Origin: Pseudomonas wuhanensis
GTDB lineage: Bacteria; Pseudomonadota; Gammaproteobacteria; Pseudomonadales; Pseudomonadaceae
Reading direction: 5' to 3'
Length of the DNA: 64,000 bases
Assembly (NCBI RefSeq): GCF_030687395.1
Contig: NZ_CP117430.1
Location: forward strand, 2,046,001 to 2,110,000
Shown: one piece after another, positions 23,887-32,555 of the stretch
Layout: every line of letters begins with the position of its first letter
Numbering within the stretch: the first letter of the stretch is position 1
The notes under the pieces: model-generated
Database searches by the model: none
What the model was told of the DNA's origin: nothing
The model's input: the letters and a program-made list of their open reading frames with translations, nothing else
Made by a program: the position numbers and the translations under genes

Positions 23887-25497
23887 ATGGGCTTCTTTCG
23901 AAAGGATCCGGCCGAGCTGCTGATGCGCGAGGCCATCAAGCTCGCCAAGTCGGCATCCAGTGCACGGCCCATCGTTGCCCAAGGTGGCGGGGGCGGCACC
24001 GAGACCCGATGGCGGGGTGCCTCGCGCGTACTGCGCAGCATGGCCAGTTGGATTCCCGGTCTGGGCAGTCCGCGCCGCGACCTCGACCAGAGCGAGCGCC
24101 GGATGCTGGTAGCACGCTCACGGGACGCCATGCGCAACCACCTGATTGCCCGAGCAGCCATCACCCGCTTGCGCACCAACGTAGTGGGCACCGGGCTGGT
24201 CTGCCGTTCGCAGATCGATCACGACGCGCTTGGACTCAGTGAACAACAGGCGGAAGAACTCAACACCCGGCTTGACCGGTTGTGGTCGCTGTATGCCGAC
24301 GATCCACGCGAATGCGACGCCGAAGCGACGCTCAACCACTACCAGCTGCAGGCGCTGGTGATGATCTCGTCGATGGTCTGCGGCGATGTGCTGATTGCCA
24401 GCCCCGACGATGAGCGTCCGGGTTGCGTATTCAGCACGCGCTTGCAATTGATCGAGTCGGATCGGGTGTGCAATCCGGCCGGCCAATTGGACAGCACTAA
24501 CCTGGTGGACGGCGTCGAGTTCGACCGACTCGGCGCGCCGCTGGCATATCACGTCTGCAGCGGCTACCCAAACGAGTTCACCGCAGGCCAGTCTCTTCGT
24601 TGGGAGCGGTTGCCGGCCTTTGGTGAGGCCACTGGCCGGCGTAGGGTCATGCACGTCATGGCCGACAAGGAGCGACCGGGCCAGAAGCGTGGCGCGCCGT
24701 ACTTGGCGCCGGTGCTGGAGCCACTGCAGAAGCTGGAGCGCTACAGCAGCGCCGAACTGATGGCGGCGGTGATCTCGGCGATGTTCACCGTGTTCATCAA
24801 GAAGAACAACGACTTTCAGGTCTCCAACTTGCCGCTGTCGGCGCTGGCCAACGAAGGCAACGGAGCCGGCGGCGACACCACCGCTGACGGCGAGTTGGCG
24901 TTGGGGGAGGGCGCGATTGTCGACTTGGGACAGGGCGAGGAGCCGGTGATCGCCAACCCGGCGCGGCCTAATGCGCAGTTCGATCCGTTCTTCACGGCGG
25001 TGGTGAAGGAGATTGGCGCCGCCCTGGAGCAACCGATGGAAGAGCTGTTGCTGCACTACAGCAGCAGTTACAGCGCGGCCCGTGCGGCGATGTTGCAGGC
25101 ATGGCGCTTCTACAGCCTCCGCCGCTGGTGGCTGATCTGCGACTTCTGCCAGCCCAGCCGTGAACTGCTGATCGACGAAGCGGTGGCGCGTGGGTTGATC
25201 AAGTTGCCCGGCTACGCCGATCCGGCCAAGCGCAAGGCGTACTGCCAGGCGATCTGGATCGGTCCGGCACGCGGCGCCATCGATGAGCTGAAGGAAGCCA
25301 ACGCCGCCGGCAAGCGCATCGAGATCGGCGTCAGCAACGAAACGCTGGAAACCGCCGCGATGACCGGCGAGCCGTGGCAGCAGGTGTACCGCCAGCGCGT
25401 GCGCGAAGTGGAGCAACGCCGTGCTGACGGCCTGCACGTTTTGCCCAAGGGGCGCGAGCAGGAAACGCCGCCGCCCACCAACCCCAACGAGGAATAA
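23887..25497 (+). CDS. Portal protein (lambda gpB family)
   Basis: The 536-residue protein forms the dodecameric DNA gate at the head vertex. Recognisable parts are RRMLVARSRDAMRNHLIARAA (residues 73-93), TNVVGTGLVCRS and RGAPYLAPVLEPLQKLERY, typical of lambda-type portals. It begins 2 nt after the gpW stop and ends 2 nt before the protease gene. Confidence 0.95.
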   Translation: MGFFRKDPAELLMREAIKLAKSASSARPIVAQGGGGGTETRWRGASRVLRSMASWIPGLGSPRRDLDQSERRMLVARSRDAMRNHLIARAAITRLRTNVVGTGLVCRSQIDHDALGLSEQQAEELNTRLDRLWSLYADDPRECDAEATLNHYQLQALVMISSMVCGDVLIASPDDERPGCVFSTRLQLIESDRVCNPAGQLDSTNLVDGVEFDRLGAPLAYHVCSGYPNEFTAGQSLRWERLPAFGEATGRRRVMHVMADKERPGQKRGAPYLAPVLEPLQKLERYSSAELMAAVISAMFTVFIKKNNDFQVSNLPLSALANEGNGAGGDTTADGELALGEGAIVDLGQGEEPVIANPARPNAQFDPFFTAVVKEIGAALEQPMEELLLHYSSSYSAARAAMLQAWRFYSLRRWWLICDFCQPSRELLIDEAVARGLIKLPGYADPAKRKAYCQAIWIGPARGAIDELKEANAAGKRIEIGVSNETLETAAMTGEPWQQVYRQRVREVEQRRADGLHVLPKGREQETPPPTNPNEE

Positions 25498-25499
25498 CC

Positions 25500-26732
25500 A
25501 TGCCCCGCGCATTTGAGCTGGCTGCCTCGCAGCCCTGGCTGATGCTGCCTGGCGCCCTGGATAACCTGCTGACCATTGCAGATCGGATGGGCGATCCGGC
25601 GGCGCTGGAGACCCGGACAGGCGTGCGCCTGGACAACAGCCGCACCGTCAGTACCCGCAATGGGGTGGCGATTATCCCGGTGGTCGGTCCGGTGTTTCGT
25701 TACGCCAATCTCTTCACCGAGATCAGCGGCGCGACCAGTACTCAGGTGCTGGCCACCGACCTGCAGACGGCACTGGATGACCCCAAGGTCAACGCGATCA
25801 TTCTGAACATCGACAGCCCTGGCGGCGTGGCCGCCGGGATCAACGAGCTGGCCGACCAGATCCATGCAGCCCGATCCCGCAAGCGCATCGTCGCCTACAT
25901 CGGCGGCACCGGGGCCAGCGCGGCCTACTGGATCGCCTCGGCAGCCAGCGAGATCGTTATCGATGAAACCGCGCTGGCCGGCAGCATCGGCGTTGTGGTC
26001 GAGGCAGTCGTGGAAGGCGAGGCGGCCAGCGGGCGCAAGCGCTACCAGATCGTCAGCCGCAACGCGCCGAACAAACGCGTGGATCTGGCCACCGAAGAGG
26101 GCCGGGCCAAGGTCGGCGAAACGGTCGATGCCATGGGCGACGTGTTCGTGGCCAAGGTTGCCCGCAACCTCGGTGTCGATCCCGAACGCGTGCCGGAGAT
26201 GGGCGACTTTGGCGGGCTGCGTGTCGGCGCCGCCGCCGTCGAGTCCGGCCTGGCTCACCGCCTGGGCTCGCTTGAAGCACTGATTACTGAATTGGCCAAA
26301 CCGGCCGCAACCCAACCGAGGAAATTCAATATGACCACCGTCAGCAGCACGGCGGAGTTGCGTGAGGCGCTGGCCGCCGGCACGGATCCGCAAACCATTC
26401 AGATTGCCCAAGCCAGCCAGCCGGATCTGGAGAGCATCCGCACCCAGAGTCGCGAGGAGGGCGCGAGCGCTGAGCGTGAACGCATCACCGGCATTCATGC
26501 CCTGGCGAGCAAGGGCTTCGAAGCCGAAATCTCTGCCGCCATCGATGCCGGCACCTCGGTCGAAGCCACCGCCCTGCAACTGTTCAAGGCGGCCCAGGAT
26601 CGCGGTATTTCCCTGAATGCGATCAAGGCCGATGGCACCGGTGCCTCGACTTCCACCCCACCCGGCAATGACGACCAAGGCGAACGCAAGGCCGTGGTCG
26701 GCGCCATCGTCGCGGGCGCTTCGCGCCGCTGA
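25500..26732 (+). CDS. S49 head maturation protease (gpC-like) with C-terminal scaffold
   Basis: The 410-residue protein joins an SppA/S49 serine protease (residues 50-260) to a scaffold-like tail. The nucleophile is Ser140 (GTGASAAYW) and the base is probably Lys192 (NAPNKRVDL), 52 residues later, the same spacing as the Ser-Lys dyad of lambda gpC. NIDSPGGVAAG precedes. It processes head proteins during assembly. An internal in-frame start at 26331 can make the scaffold alone. Confidence 0.93.
   Translation: MPRAFELAASQPWLMLPGALDNLLTIADRMGDPAALETRTGVRLDNSRTVSTRNGVAIIPVVGPVFRYANLFTEISGATSTQVLATDLQTALDDPKVNAIILNIDSPGGVAAGINELADQIHAARSRKRIVAYIGGTGASAAYWIASAASEIVIDETALAGSIGVVVEAVVEGEAASGRKRYQIVSRNAPNKRVDLATEEGRAKVGETVDAMGDVFVAKVARNLGVDPERVPEMGDFGGLRVGAAAVESGLAHRLGSLEALITELAKPAATQPRKFNMTTVSSTAELREALAAGTDPQTIQIAQASQPDLESIRTQSREEGASAERERITGIHALASKGFEAEISAAIDAGTSVEATALQLFKAAQDRGISLNAIKADGTGASTSTPPGNDDQGERKAVVGAIVAGASRR
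26331..26732 (+). CDS. Scaffold protein from internal start (Nu3-like)
   Basis: An ATG in frame with the protease gene (codon 278) has GAGGA 8-9 nt upstream and would give a 133-residue, Ala/Glu-rich helical protein starting MTTVSSTAELREALAAG. This copies the lambda C/Nu3 arrangement, where the scaffold is the C-terminal third of the protease, made separately in larger amounts. Confidence 0.75.
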   Translation: MTTVSSTAELREALAAGTDPQTIQIAQASQPDLESIRTQSREEGASAERERITGIHALASKGFEAEISAAIDAGTSVEATALQLFKAAQDRGISLNAIKADGTGASTSTPPGNDDQGERKAVVGAIVAGASRR

Positions 26733-26744
26733 TTGGAGAACCTC

Positions 26745-27095
26745 ATGAGCAACCCCGAACGCCAAACCTACGTGCCGGATCAGCTGTCGGCCGGTGCCTT
26801 CCCGGTGATGATCGACACCGCCGTGATCGCCGCCGGCCAGAGCCTCAAGCGAGGCGCTGTTCTGGGCCAGGTGAAAACCAGCGGCGAATACGTGCTGTGC
26901 GCGTCCGCCGCCACCGACGGCTCCGAGGCGCCGAAGGCAATCCTCGACCAGGCCACCGACACCAGCCAAGGCGCCCAGGTGGCGCCGATTCGTCTGACCG
27001 GCGAAGTGCTGGGCAGCCAACTCACTCTCGGCGCGGGCCTCACCCTGGCGCAGGCGAAAGCCGCGCTGCGTGGTCTGTGCCTGTTCATTCGCTAA
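26745..27095 (+). CDS. Head decoration protein (gpD-like)
   Basis: This 116-residue protein starts MSNPERQTYVPDQLSAGAFP with GGAG 6 nt upstream. The GQSLKRGAVLGQV and ILDQATDTSQG segments match lambda gpD-type decoration proteins, which bind at threefold sites to stabilise the expanded head. It lies between the protease and the major capsid gene, as in lambda. Confidence 0.9.
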   Translation: MSNPERQTYVPDQLSAGAFPVMIDTAVIAAGQSLKRGAVLGQVKTSGEYVLCASAATDGSEAPKAILDQATDTSQGAQVAPIRLTGEVLGSQLTLGAGLTLAQAKAALRGLCLFIR

Positions 27096-27108
27096 ACCGG
27101 AGTTTCCG

Positions 27109-28137
27109 ATGGATATTTTTGATACACGCACCATGTTGGAAGCGGTCGAGCAGATGCCGACTGCGCGCCGTTTTCTGCTGAACACCTTCTTCAACGGCGG
27201 CAGCCCGGTGACGTTCCCCACCAAGACGGTGGACATCGACATCATCAAGGGAAAACGCAAGATGGCGCCGTTTGTTCACCCGCGCCTGCCAGGCAGCGTG
27301 TCGCTGCGCGACGGTTACCACACCGACAACTACACGCCGCCGTATATCCAGCCCAAGCGCGAGACCACCGCCGAACTGGTGCTCAAGCGTGCGGCCGGTG
27401 ATAACCCATTTTCGTCGCGTACTCCACTGGAGCGCGCGGGGCAACTGCTGGGCAAGGATCTGCGCGACCTGGACGACGAGATCACCCGACGTGAAGAATG
27501 GATGTGCGCCCAAGCCCTGACCACCGGCAAGGTGAGCGTGGTCGGGGAGGGCGTGGACGACACCATCGACTTCCTGATGGCCAGCGACCACAAAATCAGC
27601 CTGGGCAGCGGTCAATGGGGTACTGCTGACAGCGACCCGATTGCCAACCTGCGTGGCTGGAAACGCAAGATCGCCAAGGATTCCGGGCGCACGGCCAATA
27701 CCGTGGCTATGAGTGGCGAAGCGCTGGACGCTTTTCAGTCCAACGCGACGGTGATGAAGCAGCTCAACACCCGCCGTGTCGACATGGGTCTGATCAAGCC
27801 CGAAGAACTGCCAGATGGCGTGACTTACTTGGGCTACCTGAACGATCCGGGTGTCGACCTGTACGGCTATGACGAGTGGTACCTGGACGATGACGACGAC
27901 GAACAGCCGATGATTCCGGCGGGTGGCCTGATCCTCGGCTCCACCTCGACGCGCAACGCCATGTTGTACGGCGCCATTCAGGACCTGGCTGCGGTAGAGA
28001 GCGGTCTGGTTGAGGCCGCGCGCTTTCCGAAAAGCTGGGTGACTGAAGAACCGAGTGCCCGCTGGCTGAAGCTGCAGAGCGCGGCCTTGGCCGGCCTGCT
28101 GGAGCCGGATGCCTTCATCTACGCCAAGGTGGTGTGA
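27109..28137 (+). CDS. Major capsid protein (lambda gpE family)
   Basis: The 342-residue protein starts MDIFDTRTMLEAVEQMPTAR and contains VDIDIIKGKRKMAPFVHPR, an E-loop region rich in charges, and a C-terminal WLKLQSAALAGLLEPDAFIYA, which match the lambda E capsid family. The frame continues 13 codons upstream into the decoration gene and that part is rejected. It forms the icosahedral shell. Confidence 0.93.
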   Translation: MDIFDTRTMLEAVEQMPTARRFLLNTFFNGGSPVTFPTKTVDIDIIKGKRKMAPFVHPRLPGSVSLRDGYHTDNYTPPYIQPKRETTAELVLKRAAGDNPFSSRTPLERAGQLLGKDLRDLDDEITRREEWMCAQALTTGKVSVVGEGVDDTIDFLMASDHKISLGSGQWGTADSDPIANLRGWKRKIAKDSGRTANTVAMSGEALDAFQSNATVMKQLNTRRVDMGLIKPEELPDGVTYLGYLNDPGVDLYGYDEWYLDDDDDEQPMIPAGGLILGSTSTRNAMLYGAIQDLAAVESGLVEAARFPKSWVTEEPSARWLKLQSAALAGLLEPDAFIYAKVV

Positions 28138-28138
28138 C

Positions 28139-28363
28139 ATGGCCAAAAAAGCTGAATACCTGGTGATCGATGGTTGTGTGCAGGACGGGCGCACGGTGGT
28201 GGTGAAGGGCGAGCCGTACAGTCCGCCGAGCAAAGAGGTGGCGGACGCACTGCTCGCCGAAGGGCGCATCGCCTCGATCAAGGATCCGCTTGCGCAGCAG
28301 CTGTTGCGTGAAACTCAGGGCCTCGCCGGTGACGCGGACGACAGCTCCGACGACGGTGCATAA
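28139..28363 (+). CDS. Small head-associated protein (FI position)
   Basis: The 74-residue protein has a short beta-rich core (AEYLVIDGCVQDGRTVVVKGE) and an acidic tail (GDADDSSDDGA). It sits between the capsid and connector genes, the position of lambda FI, but the sequence does not let me call it FI. Its role is probably in head completion. Confidence 0.65.
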   Translation: MAKKAEYLVIDGCVQDGRTVVVKGEPYSPPSKEVADALLAEGRIASIKDPLAQQLLRETQGLAGDADDSSDDGA

Positions 28364-28365
28364 CC

Positions 28366-28680
28366 GTGCGCTTTCGGGAGTTGAGCGACGACATGGACGC
28401 CCTGGTGCTGGATGACCTGGGCGACATTGGACTGGTCGGCGATCGGGAGATCGCCGGCTTCTTTTCGGCGCCCTGGCTACAGCCGCGCATGGGGCGGATC
28501 AACACCGCGCTACGGGAACCGCAGTTCGAAATCCGCGTCAGCGATGCCGTGGGGATTGAGCCGGGGCAAGTGGTGGTCATCGACCTGCCGGTACAGGACG
28601 GTGGCGGCCAGTATGACCTGGTGAAGCTGGAGCCGGACGGCACCGGCTGGGTGGCGTTGCTATTGAGGGCCAAAGCATGA
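28366..28680 (+). CDS. Head-tail connector (FII-like)
   Basis: A 104-residue protein with GTG start, 2 nt after its neighbour's stop, ending in a small beta-barrel (VSDAVGIEPGQVVVIDLPVQ). Size, position after the capsid module, and beta content fit lambda FII-type connectors. It overlaps the next gene by 4 bp (ATGA). Confidence 0.6.
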   Translation: MRFRELSDDMDALVLDDLGDIGLVGDREIAGFFSAPWLQPRMGRINTALREPQFEIRVSDAVGIEPGQVVVIDLPVQDGGGQYDLVKLEPDGTGWVALLLRAKA

Positions 28681-29333
28681 GCGTCGGCAGTCACTTCAAA
28701 CCCTCGGTCAGCGGCGGAATGATCTCCCTGCAAACCTCGGCGGCGGATCTGAAAGCCTTTCAGGACTTCGCGGCCGTGGTGCCCAAGGCGGCGGCCAATG
28801 CCCAGCGCCGGGCGATCAACAAAACCCTGCGCTGGCTGAGCACACACATTGCTCGCGCTGTCGGTCGGCAAGAGCGCATTGCAGTCGCGGCGGTGCGTCA
28901 ACGTCTGCGCAGTTATCCGGTCAGCGGCGGTGCCACCAGCGGCAAGTTGTGGTTCGGTCTCAATGCCATTGAGGCGAGCCGGATCGGCAACCCCAGGCAG
29001 GGCAAGTCCGCCGTGTCGGTGGCCGGCCGCCGCTATCAGGGGGCCTTTTACAAGAAGGTCTACGGCAACAGCGCGGACATCTGGATCCGTACGGCCAGTA
29101 AGCATTTCGATGCTGACGACTATCCCGACAGCACGGTGAGCGCGCGAGGTGGGGCGAGTTCGGGCTGGATCGCCGAACACGATAGTCGTTTCCCGCTGGC
29201 CAAGGCCAAGGTTTCCCTGGAGCAGGCTCGACCGCACTTCGAAAGCTGGGTGCGTAAGGCCGATGAGCACCTAGTGCATGTCCTGCAGCAGGAACTCAAC
29301 TTTGAACTGCAGAAGTACCTGAAGGGGAAATGA
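28677..29333 (+). CDS. Minor tail protein Z-like (tail completion)
   Basis: The 218-residue protein matches the phage minor tail protein Z family: AAANAQRRAINKTLRWLSTHIA and a basic IAVAAVRQRLRSY region, then RYQGAFYKKVYG. Proteins of this family finish the tail end that meets the head. It is coupled to the FII-like gene by ATGA. Confidence 0.8.
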   Translation: MSVGSHFKPSVSGGMISLQTSAADLKAFQDFAAVVPKAAANAQRRAINKTLRWLSTHIARAVGRQERIAVAAVRQRLRSYPVSGGATSGKLWFGLNAIEASRIGNPRQGKSAVSVAGRRYQGAFYKKVYGNSADIWIRTASKHFDADDYPDSTVSARGGASSGWIAEHDSRFPLAKAKVSLEQARPHFESWVRKADEHLVHVLQQELNFELQKYLKGK

Positions 29334-29334
29334 C

Positions 29335-29856
29335 GTGACGGACGAACCAGAAATCCCGTTCAGCCTTGAACAGCTGTACCAGGCCATCGAGCGGTACATC
29401 CATACGCACCTCCCAGGTGTGCAGACGGTCGCTGTGTGGCCAAACATCGAAGATCGAATCTGTCTGCCGGCGGTGTTCATCGAGCTGGCCGAAATGGAGC
29501 CGGGGCAAGATCCGGGGACCGGTGAGATGGGGCTGGCCTGCAAGTTCGAAGCGCGAGTGATCACCGATCCGATCCAGCCCGATCACCACCAGCAAGCGGT
29601 ATTCCTTGCTGGGCAGCTCGCTGTGTTGCTGCGCCTGCAGAGCTGGGGCGTCGCAGTAGAGCCCGCCGAGTTTGTTCAGGCCATGCAGGACTGGACCAAG
29701 CCCGAGCTGGACGGCTACACCGTCTGGGTCGTGGAATGGACGCAGCAGATCTACCTCGGCGAAACCGACTGGCCATGGGCGGATCAGCCACCGGGCACGC
29801 TGGTGCTGAACATCGAGCCGGGCGATGGCGTGTTCCGTCCGGAGGAGGTGCCATGA
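29335..29856 (+). CDS. Tail terminator-like protein
   Basis: The 173-residue protein starts at GTG 29335 and shows FSLEQLYQAIERYIHTHLPG and FEARVITDPIQPD, a pattern of alpha-beta tail-completion proteins, though I do not recognise the exact family. It follows the Z-like gene and overlaps gpV by 4 bp. It would cap the tail tube before head joining. Confidence 0.6.
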   Translation: MTDEPEIPFSLEQLYQAIERYIHTHLPGVQTVAVWPNIEDRICLPAVFIELAEMEPGQDPGTGEMGLACKFEARVITDPIQPDHHQQAVFLAGQLAVLLRLQSWGVAVEPAEFVQAMQDWTKPELDGYTVWVVEWTQQIYLGETDWPWADQPPGTLVLNIEPGDGVFRPEEVP

Positions 29857-30440
29857 GTTCGGGCTACGTCAGCGCGCAGCATGACCGGATGCTTGCCGGC
29901 TTGGTCAAGGATTGTTACGTGGTCGCGGTGGATCTCGCTGCATCTCCGCCGGTGTGTCGGGTTTCGGACGGCGAATGGGTCAGCGGCTGGGTGCGCTGGC
30001 ACAGCGTCGCTGCCGGCAAGGCGCGGCATTGGCGGTCGCCCAGCCTGAACGAGCAGGGCACGCTGATCAGTACCAGCGGCGATGTGGCACAAGGCACGTT
30101 CATCCCCGGCCTGTACGGCAACGGCGGACCGCCACCGGACAACCGCGATCACGTCGAGGTCTGGCGTTTTGATGATGGCGGATCCTTGGTCTACGACTGG
30201 CAAGCCAAGAGCTACAGCATCAGCCTGCCGATGGGCACGGTCACCATCAAGGTTGGGGCGACCCAGGCCGAAGTGACCGACAACGCCGTCACGGTGAAGT
30301 CCGGCATGATCAACCTGGAGGCAACGGTGAACATCAAGGGCCCGGTCAACATCGACGGCACGCTGCACACCACGCAGAACATCACCAGTGACGGGGCGAT
30401 CCTCGACACCACCGGCAACAGCAACCATCACTCGCACTAG
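29853..30440 (+). CDS. Baseplate spike protein gpV
   Basis: The 195-residue protein has an N-terminal OB-like part and a C-terminal repetitive beta-helix (MINLEATVNIKGPVNIDG) ending in His-rich NSNHHSH, which in P2 gpV-type spikes binds a metal ion at the tip. It punctures the outer membrane on tail contraction. The ATG at 29853 overlaps the previous stop. A terminator follows. Confidence 0.92.
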   Translation: MSSGYVSAQHDRMLAGLVKDCYVVAVDLAASPPVCRVSDGEWVSGWVRWHSVAAGKARHWRSPSLNEQGTLISTSGDVAQGTFIPGLYGNGGPPPDNRDHVEVWRFDDGGSLVYDWQAKSYSISLPMGTVTIKVGATQAEVTDNAVTVKSGMINLEATVNIKGPVNIDGTLHTTQNITSDGAILDTTGNSNHHSH

Positions 30441-30458
30441 CGACAACTTTTAACCCAG

Positions 30459-30479
30459 CCCGCCGCGTGCGGGTTTTTT
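30459..30479 (+). terminator. Hairpin with T-run after gpV
   Basis: CCCGC-N5-GCGGG followed by six T lies between gpV and the next gene. In a long late operon it probably acts as a partial terminator. Confidence 0.7.
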
Positions 30480-30495
30480 CATTTCCGGAGCAACC

Positions 30496-30729
30496 ATGGC
30501 CAAGCCTCAAGACGACTCGGCGGTGCAGGATCTAGCCGCCGCCACCTCCTCAACGCTGACGGCGTCGACCACGACTTTTCGCGACACCCTTTACACCTCC
30601 CGCACGCTGATCCTGCCGGATGACCGCGTGCTGGCCGTGGCGAAGGGCGTGATCGCGGTCAGCGCCACGGATGACGTGGCGCTGAAGTACCTCAAGGCCC
30701 ACGCCGAGTTCGAGCCGCTTAAGGAGTAA
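30496..30729 (+). CDS. Small hypothetical tail-module protein
   Basis: This 77-residue protein (MAKPQDDSAVQDLAAATSST) has a Ser/Thr-rich N-terminus and a beta-hairpin (TLILPDDRVLAVAKGVIAVS). No family recognised. It lies between gpV and gpW in the baseplate block with close spacing, so it is likely a minor baseplate part. Confidence 0.6.
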   Translation: MAKPQDDSAVQDLAAATSSTLTASTTTFRDTLYTSRTLILPDDRVLAVAKGVIAVSATDDVALKYLKAHAEFEPLKE

Positions 30730-30734
30730 CTGCG

Positions 30735-31061
30735 ATGATCGGAATGGATCGCCACACCGGGCAGCCCATCTCCGGCATCGAGCATTTACGCCAATCCGTT
30801 GCGGACATCCTCGGCACGCCGCTGATGAGCCGTCGTGAACGTCCGGAGTACGGCAGCAAGCTGCGGCGCATGGTCGACCTGCCCATCAACGAGGGCTGGA
30901 AGAGCGCCGCGCAAGCCGAGGCCGCCCGGGCGCTGGGCCAGTGGGAGCCGCGACTAACGCTTGAGCGGATACGTGTCCTGTCTGTTCTGGGCGGGCAAAT
31001 CAATATGCAGATCAGCGGCGAATACCTCGGTGTGCGCGGCACGTTGGAGGTGTGGGTATGA
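30735..31061 (+). CDS. Baseplate wedge protein gpW (gp25-like)
   Basis: The 108-residue protein starts MIGMDRHTGQPISGIEHLRQ and has the EYGSKLRRMVDLP motif of gp25/gpW lysozyme-like baseplate proteins. It joins sheath to baseplate. It overlaps gpJ by 4 bp. Confidence 0.93.
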   Translation: MIGMDRHTGQPISGIEHLRQSVADILGTPLMSRRERPEYGSKLRRMVDLPINEGWKSAAQAEAARALGQWEPRLTLERIRVLSVLGGQINMQISGEYLGVRGTLEVWV

Positions 31062-31942
31062 GTACCCTGGTGGATCTGTCGGAACTGCCGGCGCCGGACG
31101 TTCTGGAGCCGTTGGACTTCGAGGAGGTGTACGGGGATGCGCTGGACGTGTTCCGTGGACACATGGGCGACAACTGGACCGCCTCGCTGGAAAGCGATCC
31201 CGTGACCAAGCTGCTGGAGGTCGGCAGCTACATCAAACTCGGCAACCGGGCACGGGTTAACGACGCGGCCAAGGCGCAGTTTCTGGCTTATGCCATCAAC
31301 GGCGATCTCGATCAGTTGGCAGCCAACGTCAATCTCAAACGCTTGGTGATTCAGGCGGCGGATCCGCTGGCCGTGCCACCGGTCGAGGCGGTGCTGGAGT
31401 CCCACGACGCCCTGCGCGAGCGGGTGCAGATGGCCTATGAGGGGCTGACCACCGCCGGACCGCGCAACAGCTACATCCTGCACGCCCGCAATGCCTCGGC
31501 GCTGGTCGCCGATGCCACTGCGGAAAGCCCGGCGCCGGCCTGCGTCGACCTCACCGTGCTGGGGCTTGAAGGCGACGGCGAAGTCGGTCCGGATCTGCTG
31601 GCTTTGGTCGCCATAGCTGTGAATGACGACGACGTGCGTCCCGTCGGCGACCGCGTGACGGTGCGCAGCGCCGAGATCCTGCGCTACCGCATTGACGCCG
31701 TGCTGCACATGAAAGGTGCCGGCCCGGAAAACGATGCCGCGCTTGCCGAAGCGATCAAACGTCTGGCGGCGTGGATCAACCCGCGTCGACGGTTAGGGCT
31801 GGAGGTGGCGCGTTCCGGCGTCGATGCGCAGTTGCATGTGGCCGGGGTGGCGCGGGTTGAACTCAAGGATTGGCAGGATCTGGCCCCGACCAAGGCGCAG
31901 GCGGCGTACTGCACTGGTTTCAGCGTCGTGCTGGGAGGTTGA
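31058..31942 (+). CDS. Baseplate protein gpJ
   Basis: The 294-residue protein matches P2 gpJ: LESDPVTKLLEVGSYIKLGNRARVND and VDLTVLGLEGDGEVGPDLL. It forms the outer wedge of the baseplate with gpI. The ATG at 31058 overlaps the gpW stop. Confidence 0.93.
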   Translation: MSTLVDLSELPAPDVLEPLDFEEVYGDALDVFRGHMGDNWTASLESDPVTKLLEVGSYIKLGNRARVNDAAKAQFLAYAINGDLDQLAANVNLKRLVIQAADPLAVPPVEAVLESHDALRERVQMAYEGLTTAGPRNSYILHARNASALVADATAESPAPACVDLTVLGLEGDGEVGPDLLALVAIAVNDDDVRPVGDRVTVRSAEILRYRIDAVLHMKGAGPENDAALAEAIKRLAAWINPRRRLGLEVARSGVDAQLHVAGVARVELKDWQDLAPTKAQAAYCTGFSVVLGG

Positions 31943-31943
31943 T

Positions 31944-32555
31944 ATGCGCAGTCTTTTACCGCTCAACAGCACGCCGCTGGAGCGAGCGATTGAGGCGACG
32001 TTCGCTGAGGACACCCTGATCCCGCTGCGTACGCTGTACAACCCCGACACCTGTCCGGTTCACCTGTTGCCGCACCTGGCCTGGGCCTGGTCGGTCGACC
32101 GCTGGGATCCCAACTGGTCGGAGCCGGTCAAGCGCGCCGCGATCAAGGCCTCGTTCTACATTCATGCCCACAAGGGCACCATCGGCGCGTTACGTCGGGT
32201 AGTCGAGCCGCTGGGTTACCTGATCGAAATCGTCGAGTGGTTCAACACGGTGCCGCAAGGTGTGCCGGGCACCTTCGCCCTGAAGGTCGGCGTGCTGGAT
32301 ACCGGGATCACCGAGGAAATGTATCAGGAGCTGGAGCGCCTGATCGACGACGCCAAGCCTGTCAGTCGGCACCTGACAGGGCTGGACATCATTCTTGAAA
32401 CCTATAGCGACGCTTACGTTGGCTTCGCCGTTTATGACGGCGATGAGATCGATGTTTACCCATGGAACAACCCGGATATCGACGTGGTGATTCAGGGTTA
32501 CAAGGGCGTCAGCAATTACATACTCGACGAATTGGACGTGTACCCCCATGGTTGA
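31944..32555 (+). CDS. Tail protein gpI
   Basis: The 203-residue protein starts MRSLLPLNSTPLERAIE and contains LLPHLAWAWSVDRWDPNWSE, the hallmark of P2 gpI. It ties the tail fibre to the baseplate. It overlaps the fibre gene by 8 bp. The frame upstream of 31944 is out of gpJ and rejected. Confidence 0.93.
   Translation: MRSLLPLNSTPLERAIEATFAEDTLIPLRTLYNPDTCPVHLLPHLAWAWSVDRWDPNWSEPVKRAAIKASFYIHAHKGTIGALRRVVEPLGYLIEIVEWFNTVPQGVPGTFALKVGVLDTGITEEMYQELERLIDDAKPVSRHLTGLDIILETYSDAYVGFAVYDGDEIDVYPWNNPDIDVVIQGYKGVSNYILDELDVYPHG

Noticed and set aside
25212..27260. 682-residue open frame antisense to protease, decoration and capsid genes
   Set aside because: A shadow of high-GC third-position bias. 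The plus-strand genes there have clear families and Shine-Dalgarno sites.
30719..31708. 329-residue antisense frame over gpW and gpJ
   Set aside because: Shadow frame with no family signs, opposite to well-recognised baseplate genes.
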